A stretch of 64,000 bases of DNA from Actinoplanes flavus (GCF_017592555.1 NZ_JAGFNS010000006.1:282038-346037); one strand, 5' to 3'; counted from the first letter of the stretch, positions 54,652 through 63,384 are shown. Notes: a model not told the origin generated them from the sequence alone. Made by a program: numbers and translations.

Positions 54652-55452
54652 GTGGGGCAGCATTCGTCATCGGGCCGGACCGGACGGCATCGGCAGGAGA
54701 ATTTGCGCCGTCACCGCGCGCCCGTCCTGCCCGCGATGTTCGCCACCCGCGGCCGGACCGCTCTCACGATGACCGCGCTGGGCGCGACCCTGGCCACCGG
54801 GATCGGCGCCGCCGGCATGTCCGCCGCCTCGGCCTCCACCGGCGCCGTCTCCGAGCCGCCCGCCGCCGCACCCGCCACGACCACGCGCGCCGCGGTCGCC
54901 CACGCCCCGGACGCGCAGCCGGACGTGCCGCTCGCCGCTGACCCGGCGCCCGGCGCGGTGCGCCCCCGGCTCGGCGCGGCCTCGGGCACCCAGGGCCCGG
55001 TCGGCGCCCCGGCCCGTCTCAAGGCCCGCCCGCTGCCGAAGCGGCAGTGGGTCCACCCGCTCCCGTCGGCGGCGGTGACCTCCTGCTTCGGCCAGCGCTG
55101 GGGCCGTCTGCACGCCGGGGTCGACCTGGCCGCCGCGTTCGGTGCCCCGGTGGTGGCCGCGGGCGCCGGCACCGTCGTCTCGGCCGGCCTCCACGGTGGC
55201 TACGGCAACTCGATCCTGATCGACCACGGCAACGGCTACCTCACCCACTACGGTCACCTGTCGGTGATCGGCGTCGAGGTGGGTCAGGTGGTCAAGGCCG
55301 GCGAGCACATCGGCGACGAGGGCTCGACCGGGCACTCGACCGGCCCCCACCTGCACTTCGAGGTGCACGAGGGGCACTTCCAGAACCCGCTCGAGCCGAC
55401 CACGTGGATGCGCACGCACGGGGTGGAGATCTCCGGCTGCGCCGCCGTGTAG
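54652..55452 (+). CDS. M23 family metallopeptidase, secreted
   Basis: Second LytM-type peptidase, 266 residues. An N-terminal signal-like segment (ALTMTALGATLATGIGAAG) is followed by a Pro/Ala linker and the M23 domain RLHAGVDLAAAFGAPVVAAG and TGPHLHFEVHEG with intact zinc ligands. Two Cys (VTSCFGQRW and the C-terminal ISGCAAV) may form a disulfide. Start chosen at GTG 54652 with GGAGG upstream; a GTG at 54613 is possible. Lies 121 nt after the first M23 gene; probably a duplication-derived pair acting on peptidoglycan. Confidence 0.85.
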   Translation: MGQHSSSGRTGRHRQENLRRHRAPVLPAMFATRGRTALTMTALGATLATGIGAAGMSAASASTGAVSEPPAAAPATTTRAAVAHAPDAQPDVPLAADPAPGAVRPRLGAASGTQGPVGAPARLKARPLPKRQWVHPLPSAAVTSCFGQRWGRLHAGVDLAAAFGAPVVAAGAGTVVSAGLHGGYGNSILIDHGNGYLTHYGHLSVIGVEVGQVVKAGEHIGDEGSTGHSTGPHLHFEVHEGHFQNPLEPTTWMRTHGVEISGCAAV

Positions 55453-55580
55453 GCCCTCATCCTGGCGGTCCACCGGCCGCGGACACACGGTTACGGCATC
55501 AGCCTGCCGCACGCCGCAGGGGCCTCCGCTCAAGGTGCCGGAACGACCCGCGGGCGCCTGCGGCCGGATAGGTTGATCAC

Positions 55581-56204
55581 ATGCCTGATCTCAGTTTGTC
55601 CACGCCTGCTGAGGCCTACGCCGCGCTGTTGGAAGGCAACGCCCGCTTTGTGCGCGGCGAACGAGAGCATCCCAACCAGGACGCCGATCGCCGGGCGAAG
55701 TCGGCGCCGGGGCAGCGTCCCTTCGCAGTGCTGTTCGGCTGTTCGGACTCGCGGCTCGCCGCGGAGATCATCTTTGATCGAGGACTGGGAGATCTGTTCG
55801 TGGTGCGCACCGCCGGCCACGTGGCCGGCGCGGAGGTACTGGGCAGCATCGAGTACGGGGTCACCGTTCTGGGCGCACCTCTCGTCGTCGTCCTGGGACA
55901 CGACTCCTGCGGCGCCGTCACCGCGGCCGGCGAAGCTGAACGCGGGGGTGAGGCTCCGGCGGGCTACATCGGAGACGTGGTGGAACGCGTGATACCCAGC
56001 GTGCTCGCCGCGCGGGCGAAGAATCTCACCGACGTCAACCAGTTCGTCGACGAACACATCCGGCGCACTGTCGCAGGGCTGGTGGGACGCTCGCTGCTGT
56101 TGGCCACCGAGGTGTCTGCCGGCCGGTGTGCGGTCGTAGGCCTGTCCTACCGGCTGACCGAGGGGACCGTACATCCCGTGGCGCAGCGAGGGCTGCACGC
56201 GTGA
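55581..56204 (+). CDS. Beta-carbonic anhydrase
   Basis: A 207-residue beta-class carbonic anhydrase. Zinc ligands are Cys in LFGCSDSRLAAE, with the CSDSR Asp/Arg dyad, and His plus Cys in VVLGHDSCGAVTAA. It hydrates CO2 to bicarbonate, the substrate of PEP carboxylase and other carboxylases. ATG at 55581. No signal peptide. Stands alone between the M23 gene and the MFS gene. Confidence 0.95.
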   Translation: MPDLSLSTPAEAYAALLEGNARFVRGEREHPNQDADRRAKSAPGQRPFAVLFGCSDSRLAAEIIFDRGLGDLFVVRTAGHVAGAEVLGSIEYGVTVLGAPLVVVLGHDSCGAVTAAGEAERGGEAPAGYIGDVVERVIPSVLAARAKNLTDVNQFVDEHIRRTVAGLVGRSLLLATEVSAGRCAVVGLSYRLTEGTVHPVAQRGLHA

Positions 56205-56293
56205 GCAGCGCACGCCGATCAGCGTTCTGAGATCACCATGTTCCGGCGTTCGCCAAAGGGACCGGGCGTAGCGGCAGTTTCCGGATAGCGGTC

Positions 56294-58321
56294 TTGGGGG
56301 CCCGCCCCGGGCCCCCCGCAGGGGGCAAGGGCCCCCGGGTCACAGCCACCCAGGTGGGGGCGCGTCAAGCGAACATCGTCTTCGCGGCCATCCTGCTCGG
56401 CACGCTGGTCGCCGCACTGGACCAGACAATCGTCTCCACCGCGCTGGCGACCATCGTCGCGGATGTCGGTGGCGCCGGATTCATGTCCTGGGTGGTCACG
56501 GCGTACCTGCTGGCCGAGGCGGTGTCCGCGGTGCTGGCCGGCAAGATCGGCGACTTGGCCGGCCGCCGGGTGGTCTTCCAGATCAGTGTGCTGGTCTTCC
56601 TCGGCGGCTCGACCCTCTGCGGTCTCGCGCAGGACATGACCACGCTGATCTGGGCGCGGGCGATCCAGGGCATCGGCGGCGGTGGGCTGATCGTGACCGC
56701 GACCGCACTGATCGGTGACCTCATTCCGCTGCGCGACCGAGGCCGGTATCAGGGCATGCTGGGCGCGGTCTTCGGCGTCACCACGATGGTCGGTCCGACC
56801 CTGGGCGGGATCATCACCGACGAGCTGGGCTGGCGCTGGGTGTTCTACATCAACCTGCCGGTGGCGGCCGTGGTGCTGGCCATCGCCCTGCGCGCGATCC
56901 CGTCCACGCCCACGCACACCCGCTCGATCGTCGACTATGCCGGCATCACCCTGGCCGCCCTCGGCTCCGCCAGCCTGACCCTGGCGGTCTCCCTGGCCGG
57001 CGACAGGCACGACTGGGACTCCGCCGTCGTCATCGGCCTGTTCACCATCGCCGTGGTGCTGATCGTGGCATTCGTACAGACCGAGCTGAAGGCCAAGGAG
57101 CCGATGCTGCCGATGCGGCTGTTCCGCAACTCGGTCTTCGTGGTGTGTTCCACCCTCAGCTTCATCGTCGGCTTCGCCATGCTCGGCGCGATGACCGTTC
57201 TGCCCACCTACCTGCAATACGTGGACGGCATGTCCGCCACCGCCTCCGGCCTGCGGCTGCTACCCATGGCCGCCGGCGTCTTCACCACCTCGATCCTCGC
57301 CGGCCGTCTGGTCAGCCGTACCGGTCGATACCGGGTGTTCCCGATTGCCGGCACCGCCGTGATGACCCTGGGGCTGTGGCTGATGTCCACCATGAACCCG
57401 GACACCGGCTCCTGGCTGATGTCTGGCTACCTCTTCGTGCTCGGTATGGGGATCGGCCTGACCATGCAGGTGCTCACGATCGTCGTGCAGAACACCGTTC
57501 CCTACGCCGACCTGGGCACGGCGACCGCGAACATGACCTACTTCCGCGCGTTCGGCGGCGCGTTCGGCGCTGCCGTCTTCGGCACCCTGTTCCGTGACAA
57601 GCTGTCCTCCTACCCGGTGACCCAGAGCCCGGCCGCCGCCAGTCCGGCAACGCTGCGCCAACTCGCCCCGGCGGAGGCCGCCCCGATCATTCAGGCCTAC
57701 GCGGACACCATCACGTACGTTTTCAGTTGGGTCGCCCCGGTCGCCCTGCTCGGCTTCCTGGTCGCCGGATTCCTCAAAGAGGTTCCGCTGCGCGACGGCG
57801 CCCGCTCACACGCCATGGACGTCGGCGAGGGATTCTCCGCGCCCGCCCCGTGCGACCGGTCTGCCCAGCTGGAGCGGGTGATCAGTGACACCATGCGCAA
57901 AGCCGGACATGCCCGGAAGGTGCTCGCTGACATCCTGGCCAAAGCAGGTGGCCGACTGAATCCGTCGCGAGCCTGGGCGATGGGCCAGACCCACCGGTAT
58001 GCCCGGGCCCGGGGAAGCGCCGACCTGGCCGCGATCGCGCGGAGCTACCGCATCCCGGCGGAGGTCCTGCAACCCGCGTTCACCGACCTCTGCCAGGCCG
58101 GATACGCGAGACTCGACGGCAACACGGTGTGTCTCACCGAGGCCGGTCAAGACCAATTCGACCGGATGCAGCACGCCTGGCGGGAATGGCTCGACACCCG
58201 CTTGGACGACTTCACGATGACCGATCCCGGCGACCGGGTCCTCCTCGACCGGGCGCTCACCGACATCGCCACGACGCTCGTCGACGAACCAGTGCTAGCC
58301 GGTTCCGCCGACCGGGCCTGA
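56294..58321 (+). CDS. MFS drug transporter with C-terminal winged-helix-like domain
   Basis: A DHA2 (EmrB/QacA, 14-helix) transporter of about 655-675 residues. The first helix is NIVFAAILLGTLVAALDQT; the family motifs GKIGDLAGRR and the motif-C-like GAVFGVTTMVGPTLGG follow. After the last helix (~495) a ~150-residue cytoplasmic tail (LAAIARSYRIPAEVLQPAFT...) looks like a MarR-type winged helix. The start is uncertain: TTG at 56294 lies directly before a 9-bp G/C hairpin (56296-56316), GTG at 56354 is the next option, and the position where homologues begin (VTATQ) reads GTC, not a start codon. Confidence 0.82.
   Translation: MGARPGPPAGGKGPRVTATQVGARQANIVFAAILLGTLVAALDQTIVSTALATIVADVGGAGFMSWVVTAYLLAEAVSAVLAGKIGDLAGRRVVFQISVLVFLGGSTLCGLAQDMTTLIWARAIQGIGGGGLIVTATALIGDLIPLRDRGRYQGMLGAVFGVTTMVGPTLGGIITDELGWRWVFYINLPVAAVVLAIALRAIPSTPTHTRSIVDYAGITLAALGSASLTLAVSLAGDRHDWDSAVVIGLFTIAVVLIVAFVQTELKAKEPMLPMRLFRNSVFVVCSTLSFIVGFAMLGAMTVLPTYLQYVDGMSATASGLRLLPMAAGVFTTSILAGRLVSRTGRYRVFPIAGTAVMTLGLWLMSTMNPDTGSWLMSGYLFVLGMGIGLTMQVLTIVVQNTVPYADLGTATANMTYFRAFGGAFGAAVFGTLFRDKLSSYPVTQSPAAASPATLRQLAPAEAAPIIQAYADTITYVFSWVAPVALLGFLVAGFLKEVPLRDGARSHAMDVGEGFSAPAPCDRSAQLERVISDTMRKAGHARKVLADILAKAGGRLNPSRAWAMGQTHRYARARGSADLAAIARSYRIPAEVLQPAFTDLCQAGYARLDGNTVCLTEAGQDQFDRMQHAWREWLDTRLDDFTMTDPGDRVLLDRALTDIATTLVDEPVLAGSADRA
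56296..56316. repeat. G/C-only hairpin at the 5' end of the MFS gene
   Basis: GGGGGCCCG (56296-56304) / CGGGCCCCC (56308-56316) with a CCC loop, followed at 56321-56336 by another GGGGGC...GCCCCC. The structure overlaps the only upstream start codon and may limit translation. Confidence 0.6.
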
Positions 58322-58394
58322 GGCCCTGGAACGTTCACTACTGCCAGTGCGCCCCACCCCGGCCCGCCAGATCCGATGAGAACCCACACGCCGC

Positions 58395-60782
58395 CTAGAG
58401 TTTTTCGATCGGGGCGTGCCGCAGCACCAGCCACATCACCTGGTCACCGAAGTCGATCTGAGCCCGGGCGCCGGGGCCGTGGCCCTCCACGGCCACCACC
58501 CGGCCCAGGCCGTACCGTTGGTGGTTGACCCGGTCACCGGGATCCACCTTCGGCGCCTGCTTGAGGTCGCTCGCGGTGGCGAGCCGGCTGCCGTCGATAC
58601 CGAGGCGTTCGGCGATCCGCTGTGCCTTGGGCGTACCCCCGGCGAAGCCTCCGCCGCGCTGGCGGTCTCCCCCACCGCGGCCACCCACTCCGCCGCCCGT
58701 CCCGGACCAGGAGGTGTACGACCCGCCGGTGCGCTCCCAGCGGACCAGCTCGGCCGGCATCTCGTCGGTGAACCGGGAGGGCGGGTTGTACTGCGGCTGA
58801 CCCCACGCCGACCGGGTGACCGCCCGGGACAGGTAGAGCCGCTGCCGGGCACGGGTGATCCCGACATAGGCCAGGCGGCGCTCCTCCTCCAGCTCGGTGT
58901 TGTCGCCGAGCGCCCGCATGTGCGGGAAGACGCCGTCCTCCAGGCCGGTCAGGAAGACCACCGGGAACTCCAGGCCCTTCGCGGTGTGCAGGGTCATCAG
59001 CGTGACCACGCCCTGGTGTTCCGGGTCGTCGCTGGGGATCTGGTCGGCGTCGGCCACCAGGGCCACCTGCTCCAGGAACCCGGCCAGCGTGGCGACCTGC
59101 TCCTCCCCCTCGGCGGCCAGCGACTCGACGCGTTCGGTGTACTCCCGGGCGACGCTCACCAGCTCCTGGAGGTTCTCCACCCGGCCCTGGTCCTGCGGGT
59201 CGAGGCTCTCCTCCAGCTCACCGAGCAGCCCGGAGCGTTGCAGGACGGCCTCCAGCACCTCCTCCGGCGGGGCGGTGGTGGCCAGCACCCGCAGGTCGTC
59301 GAGCAGCGTCACGAAGTCGGCGATGCTGTTGGCCGCGCGGGTGGAGATGCCCGGCGCGTCCTTGGCCCGGCGCAGCGCCTGGCCGAACGACACCCGGTCC
59401 CGTGACGACAGCGCCTCGACGCAGGCCTCGGCCCGGTCGCCGATGCCCCGTTTCGGGGTGTTCAGCACCCGGCGGATGCTGACCGTGTCGTCGTCGTTGA
59501 CGATCGCCCGCAGGTAGCCGAGCGCGTCCCGGACCTCCTTGCGCTCGTAGAAGCGCACCCCGCCGACCACCTTGTACGGCAGGCCGACGCGGATGAACAC
59601 CTCCTCGAAGACGCGGGACTGCGCGTTGGTCCGGTAGAAGACGGCCACGTCGCCGGGGCGCACCTCGTGGTTGTCGCAGAGCCGGTCGATCTCCCGGGCC
59701 ACCCAGTCGGCCTCGGCGTGCTCGGTGTCGGCCACGTAGCCGACGATCTGCTCGCCCGGCCCCTGGTCGCTCCAGAGCCGTTTCGGTTTGCGCGAGGTGT
59801 TGCGGTCGATCACCGCGTTGGCCGCGGTCAGGATGGTCTGGGTGGAGCGGTAGTTCTGCTCCAGCAGGATGGTCCGGGCGGCCGGGTAGTCGCGCTCGAA
59901 CTCCAGGATGTTGCGGATGGTGGCGCCCCGGAACGCGTAGATCGACTGGTCGGCGTCACCGACCACGCAGAGCTCGCTCGGGTCCTCGACGCCGACCAGC
60001 TCGCGGATCAGCATGTACTGGGCGTGGTTGGTGTCCTGGTACTCGTCGACCATGACGTGCCGGAAACGGCGACGGTACGCCTCGGCGACCAGCGGGTGCG
60101 ACTGGAACAGGTGCACCGTGGTCATGATGATGTCGTCGAAGTCCAGCGCGTGCGCCTCGCGCAGGCGCCGCTGATACAGCTCGTACGCCTCGGCGACGGC
60201 CCGCTCGTTGGGACCCTTCGCCTTCGCCTTGAACTCGTCCGGCTCGATCAGCTCGTTCTTCAGGTTCGACACCTGGGCGGCCAGGCCGCGAGCGGTGTAC
60301 CGCTTGGGGTCCAGGTCGAGCTCGCGGGCGACCAGCTGCATGAGGCGGCGCGAGTCGTCGGCGTCGTAGATCGAGAAGGTGCTCTTCAGGCCGGCGTGCT
60401 CGTGCTCGGCCCGCAGGATGCGCACGCAGGCGGAGTGGAAGGTCGACACCCACATCATCCGGGCGCGCGGCCCGACGAGCTGGGCGACCCGCTCCTTCAT
60501 CTCCCCGGCGGCCTTGTTGGTGAAGGTGATCGCCATGATCTCGCCCGGGTGGACCCCGCGCTCGCCCAGCAGGTAGGCGATCCGGTGGGTCAGCACCCGG
60601 GTCTTGCCCGACCCGGCGCCGGCCACGATGAGCAGCGGCGCCCCGGAGTGGGTCACGGCGTCTCGCTGGGGCCCGTTCAGCCCGGTGAGCAGGGACTCGG
60701 CGTCGAACCGGCGGGGCGCCGGGCGCGGGGGCTCGGGAGCCGTCGCCGAGAACAGGTCGGGGGTTTCGGAGGAAGGTCGCAT
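58395..60782 (-). CDS. pcrA: UvrD/PcrA-type ATP-dependent DNA helicase
   Basis: A 795-residue superfamily 1A helicase. Walker A is VAGAGSGKTRVLTHRI, the DEYQDT Walker B is VMVDEYQDTNHAQY, motif IV QNYRSTQTILTAAN, and motif VI VGITRARQRLYLS. The Gly-rich linker (TGGGVGGRGGGDRQRGGG) and a C-terminal Tudor-like domain DRVNHQRYGLGRVVAVEG, which binds RNA polymerase, are typical of PcrA/UvrD1. It acts in excision repair and removal of stalled polymerase, alongside Mfd. ATG at 60782 is preferred because TAGACT (60798-60793) could be its -10 box; a start at 60842 is possible. Rv0949 is the mycobacterial counterpart in the same neighbourhood. Confidence 0.96.
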   Translation of the reverse strand: MRPSSETPDLFSATAPEPPRPAPRRFDAESLLTGLNGPQRDAVTHSGAPLLIVAGAGSGKTRVLTHRIAYLLGERGVHPGEIMAITFTNKAAGEMKERVAQLVGPRARMMWVSTFHSACVRILRAEHEHAGLKSTFSIYDADDSRRLMQLVARELDLDPKRYTARGLAAQVSNLKNELIEPDEFKAKAKGPNERAVAEAYELYQRRLREAHALDFDDIIMTTVHLFQSHPLVAEAYRRRFRHVMVDEYQDTNHAQYMLIRELVGVEDPSELCVVGDADQSIYAFRGATIRNILEFERDYPAARTILLEQNYRSTQTILTAANAVIDRNTSRKPKRLWSDQGPGEQIVGYVADTEHAEADWVAREIDRLCDNHEVRPGDVAVFYRTNAQSRVFEEVFIRVGLPYKVVGGVRFYERKEVRDALGYLRAIVNDDDTVSIRRVLNTPKRGIGDRAEACVEALSSRDRVSFGQALRRAKDAPGISTRAANSIADFVTLLDDLRVLATTAPPEEVLEAVLQRSGLLGELEESLDPQDQGRVENLQELVSVAREYTERVESLAAEGEEQVATLAGFLEQVALVADADQIPSDDPEHQGVVTLMTLHTAKGLEFPVVFLTGLEDGVFPHMRALGDNTELEEERRLAYVGITRARQRLYLSRAVTRSAWGQPQYNPPSRFTDEMPAELVRWERTGGSYTSWSGTGGGVGGRGGGDRQRGGGFAGGTPKAQRIAERLGIDGSRLATASDLKQAPKVDPGDRVNHQRYGLGRVVAVEGHGPGARAQIDFGDQVMWLVLRHAPIEKL

Positions 60783-60950
60783 CGCGGGAGCCAGTCTATG
60801 CCGACCCACCGACAGGTTTCCGGTGCCGAGCGGAGCGGACATCGGTGATCGGCAATCAATCTTTCACCGCGAAGAGGTAGCGGCGGATGGACCGATCCAC
60901 CAGGCTGTCCAGATCGGCATCGCATTCTCACCGATCGGGGGAACGATCCC

Positions 60951-62789
60951 ATGCCTCTTCCACAGCGGCGACACCTCGCCGTTCCGGTGGCCGTCCTGGC
61001 CGTGGCCGGCGCGCTGGGGGCGATTCCCGGCGCCGGGACCGCGGCGGCCGCGCCGCCAGCCGAGTTCACGCCGGTGTCCGCGGCGTACGGTCCGCCCAAG
61101 GGCCTCACGGTCAAGGGGCAGTTCCTCAGTTACAACGACTTCCACGGCGCGATCGACCCGCCCACCGGCAGCGGCGCGGTGGTCAACGCCAGTGGCACCA
61201 GCACCCCGGCCGGCGGCGTCGAGTACCTGGCCACCTTCCTGAAGCGGTTGCGCGCCGAGGCGAAGGCGGAGGGCCGGCCGACGATCACCGCCGGGGCCGG
61301 CGACCTGATCGGCGCGACCCCGCTGGTCAGTGCGGCGTTCCACGACGAGCCGACGATCGAGCTGATGAACGAGGTCGGGTTGCAGGTCAGCTCGGTCGGC
61401 AACCACGAGTTCGACGAGGGCGTGGCCGAGCTCGTCCGCATCCAGCGGGGCGGCTGCCATCCGGTGGACGGCTGCCAGGACGGCGACCCGTACCGCGGCG
61501 CGCGCTTCACCTATCTGGCCGCCAACACCGTCGACAGGAAGAGCGGGCTGCCGATCCTTCCGCCCATCGACATCCGGTACGTGGACGGCGTACCGGTCGG
61601 TTTCATCGGGATGACCCTGGAGGGCACGCCGAGCATCGTGAACCCGGCCGGCATCACCGGCGTGCGGTTCACCGACGAGATCGAGACCGCCAACAAGTGG
61701 AGCAGCGTGCTGAAACTCTTCGGGGTGAAGGCGCAGGTGCTGCTGCTGCACGAGGGCGGTTCGCAGGCCACGGCCACGCCGACGCCCGGGGTCTCCGACT
61801 GCGCCGGCTTCAGCGGGCCGCTGGCGCCGATCGTGGCCGGGCTGAACCCGGAGATCAGTGTCGTGATCTCCGGTCACACGCACCGCTTCTACTCCTGCAA
61901 GCTGCCGAACAGCAAGGGCGCCGACACGGTCGTCACCAGCGCCGGCAGCAACGGGCAGCTGATCACCGACATCGACTACACGCTGGACCGGCGTACCGGG
62001 CGGTTCACCGAGATCACCGCGAAGAACGTGATCGTGGAGAACGGGGTGCCGGACGGCAAGGGCGGCTGGCTGCGCGACGCCGCGGGCGCCTACCTGCGGA
62101 ACCCGGACACCGTGGACGCGGCCGCCAAGAAGGTGGCCGACAAGTACCGCGCCGCGGTCGCGCCGATCGCGAACCGGGTGGTCGGCAGCATCAGCGCGGA
62201 CATCGTCCGGACCGCCGGCCCGGCCGGGGAGAGCCCGCTCGGTGACGTGATCGCCGACGCGCAGCTGGCGTACACGCGGTCGGCCGGAGCGCAGATCGCC
62301 CTGATGAACCCGGGTGGGGTCCGGGCCGACCTGGACGCCGACCAGTCCAGCGGTGGGGAGACGTACGGCCAGGTCACGTACGGCGAGGCGTTCACCGTCC
62401 AGCCGTTCAACAACCTGGTGGTCACCCAGACCCTCACCGGGGCGCAGTTGAAGAACGTGCTGGAGCAGCAGTTCCCCGGCTTCGGCGGGCAGACCACGCA
62501 GCGGATCCTGCAGGTGTCGAACGGGCTCACGTACACCTGGAGCGCGTCGGCCGCCCCGGGCTCGAAGGTGAGCGCCCTGACGCTGAACGGCACGCCCGTC
62601 GATCCGGCCGCGAACTACCTGGTCACCACCAACGACTTCCTGGCCAACGGCGGGGACGGGTTCACCAACCTGACCCTGGGCACCGGGCGGGTCACCGCGC
62701 CGGGCTTCGACGTGGACGCGCTGGTGGCTCATCTCGCCACCGGCCCGATCGCGCCGGGTCCCGCCAACCGCATATCGACGGCCCCCTGA
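60951..62789 (+). CDS. Secreted 5'-nucleotidase / UDP-sugar hydrolase family protein
   Basis: A 612-residue exported phosphoesterase. Signal peptide (AVPVAVLAVAGALGAIPGAG, cut after TAAAA). The N-terminal metallophosphatase domain has metal ligands in LSYNDFHGAID, TAGAGDLIGA, SVGNHEFDEG and VISGHTHRFYS. The C-terminal nucleotidase domain has IALMNPGGVRADLD and FTVQPFNNLVV for nucleoside stacking. It would dephosphorylate extracellular nucleotides or UDP-sugars. ATG at 60951 follows GGGGGAA. Divergent from pcrA. Whether it scavenges phosphate or nucleosides cannot be told. Confidence 0.93.
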   Translation: MPLPQRRHLAVPVAVLAVAGALGAIPGAGTAAAAPPAEFTPVSAAYGPPKGLTVKGQFLSYNDFHGAIDPPTGSGAVVNASGTSTPAGGVEYLATFLKRLRAEAKAEGRPTITAGAGDLIGATPLVSAAFHDEPTIELMNEVGLQVSSVGNHEFDEGVAELVRIQRGGCHPVDGCQDGDPYRGARFTYLAANTVDRKSGLPILPPIDIRYVDGVPVGFIGMTLEGTPSIVNPAGITGVRFTDEIETANKWSSVLKLFGVKAQVLLLHEGGSQATATPTPGVSDCAGFSGPLAPIVAGLNPEISVVISGHTHRFYSCKLPNSKGADTVVTSAGSNGQLITDIDYTLDRRTGRFTEITAKNVIVENGVPDGKGGWLRDAAGAYLRNPDTVDAAAKKVADKYRAAVAPIANRVVGSISADIVRTAGPAGESPLGDVIADAQLAYTRSAGAQIALMNPGGVRADLDADQSSGGETYGQVTYGEAFTVQPFNNLVVTQTLTGAQLKNVLEQQFPGFGGQTTQRILQVSNGLTYTWSASAAPGSKVSALTLNGTPVDPAANYLVTTNDFLANGGDGFTNLTLGTGRVTAPGFDVDALVAHLATGPIAPGPANRISTAP

Positions 62790-62827
62790 TCAGCGCAAAC
62801 TTTCGTCCCAACACTCGGGCGGTTTCC

Positions 62828-62857
62828 TTGCGGGACCGTCCGGGGCGGGGGCATACT
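62828..62857 (+). promoter_or_regulatory. Promoter of the chorismate mutase leader
   Basis: TTGCGG (62828-62833) and CATACT (62852-62857) with 18-bp spacing; the leader-peptide GTG at 62864 lies 6 nt after the -10 box, so transcript and translation probably start at the same base. Confidence 0.6.
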
Positions 62858-62863
62858 CGGGTC

Positions 62864-62929
62864 GTGATCCAGCAGGCGCGATTTTTTTACTACGGCACCG
62901 GAGGCCCGGCAGCCGTAGGTCGCTCCTGA
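62864..62929 (+). CDS. Phe/Tyr-rich leader peptide of the chorismate mutase gene
   Basis: A 21-codon reading frame, GTG at 62864 to TGA at 62927-62929, beginning (M)IQQARFFYYGTGG. Residues 7-10 are Phe-Phe-Tyr-Tyr, encoded TTT TTT TAC TAC. TTT is rare in this GC-rich genome, which would strengthen stalling. It sits between a promoter and a terminator hairpin, 95 nt before the chorismate mutase start. This is the layout of amino-acid leader peptides (as in trpL, pheL): ribosomes pause at Phe/Tyr codons when charged tRNAs are scarce. No Shine-Dalgarno; leaderless initiation is inferred from the promoter position. Confidence 0.8.
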   Translation: MIQQARFFYYGTGGPAAVGRS

Positions 62930-62977
62930 ACCCCAGACCTACATCAAGCCCCGGGTTTCCCAGCCCGGGGCTTGATG
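62905..62977 (+). promoter_or_regulatory. Transcription attenuator (terminator / antiterminator) of chorismate mutase
   Basis: Terminator: perfect 14-bp stem CATCAAGCCCCGGG (62942-62955) / CCCGGGGCTTGATG (62964-62977) with an 8-nt loop. Competing stem: GTAGGTC (62915-62921) pairs with GACCTAC (62936-62942), and CCCGG (62905-62909) can pair with CCGGG within the terminator left arm. The first strand of the competing stem lies inside the last leader codons. A ribosome paused at Phe-Phe-Tyr-Tyr leaves it free (antitermination); a ribosome reaching the stop codon covers it (termination). The stem lacks a T-tract, as is common in actinobacteria. Confidence 0.72.
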
Positions 62978-63024
62978 CTGTCCGGGCCGGGCCCACCGGG
63001 ACCCCAGCACCCGAGGAGCAGGAC

Positions 63025-63315
63025 ATGACCGCCGACGTGATGGACCAGACGACCGGCGCGGGCGAAGAGGCGGCCGCCGAGAAGATCCGCGCCATGCGCG
63101 AACGCATCAACGAGATCGATCAGACGATCATCGATCTTTGGCTGGAGCGGTCCGGCCTCTCCCAGGAGGTCGGCAAGACCCGGATGGCCAGCGGCGGCAC
63201 CCGCCTGGTGCTGGCCCGGGAGCGGGAGATCATCGAGCATTTCCGCAACGCGCTGGGCCCGGACGGCACGCAGGTCGCGTTGCTGCTGCTGCGCTCCGGC
63301 CGCGGGCCCCTCTGA
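63025..63315 (+). CDS. Chorismate mutase (AroQ, intracellular)
   Basis: A 96-residue all-helical AroQ-type chorismate mutase: AAAEKIRAMRERINEIDQTI as helix 1 with the catalytic Arg, LWLERSGLSQEVGKTRMAS with catalytic Lys/Arg, and TRLVLAREREIIEHFR. It converts chorismate to prephenate, the branch toward phenylalanine and tyrosine. It matches mycobacterial Rv0948c in size, in lacking a signal peptide and in lying near uvrD1 and sucCD; that enzyme is activated by complex formation with DAHP synthase. ATG at 63025 follows GAGGAG. Controlled by the upstream Phe/Tyr attenuator. Confidence 0.93.
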   Translation: MTADVMDQTTGAGEEAAAEKIRAMRERINEIDQTIIDLWLERSGLSQEVGKTRMASGGTRLVLAREREIIEHFRNALGPDGTQVALLLLRSGRGPL

Positions 63316-63325
63316 TCCCGTGAAA

Positions 63326-63361
63326 CACCGCAGCCGGACCGATCTCGGTCCGGCTGCGGTG
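63326..63361. terminator. Bidirectional terminator
   Basis: Perfect 16-bp stem CACCGCAGCCGGACCG (63326-63341) / CGGTCCGGCTGCGGTG (63346-63361) with an ATCT loop, between the convergent chorismate mutase and secreted-protein genes. Confidence 0.88.
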
Positions 63362-63384
63362 GGGGATCTGTGTACTACCGGCGA

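Noticed and set aside
56238..56288. Short frame from an ATG between the carbonic anhydrase and MFS genes
   Set aside because: Only 16 codons, no ribosome site, no special codon content; not a plausible leader peptide.
62790..63024. T-box riboswitch upstream of chorismate mutase
   Set aside because: No T-box bulge sequence or specifier stem; a coding leader with Phe/Tyr codons explains the region better.
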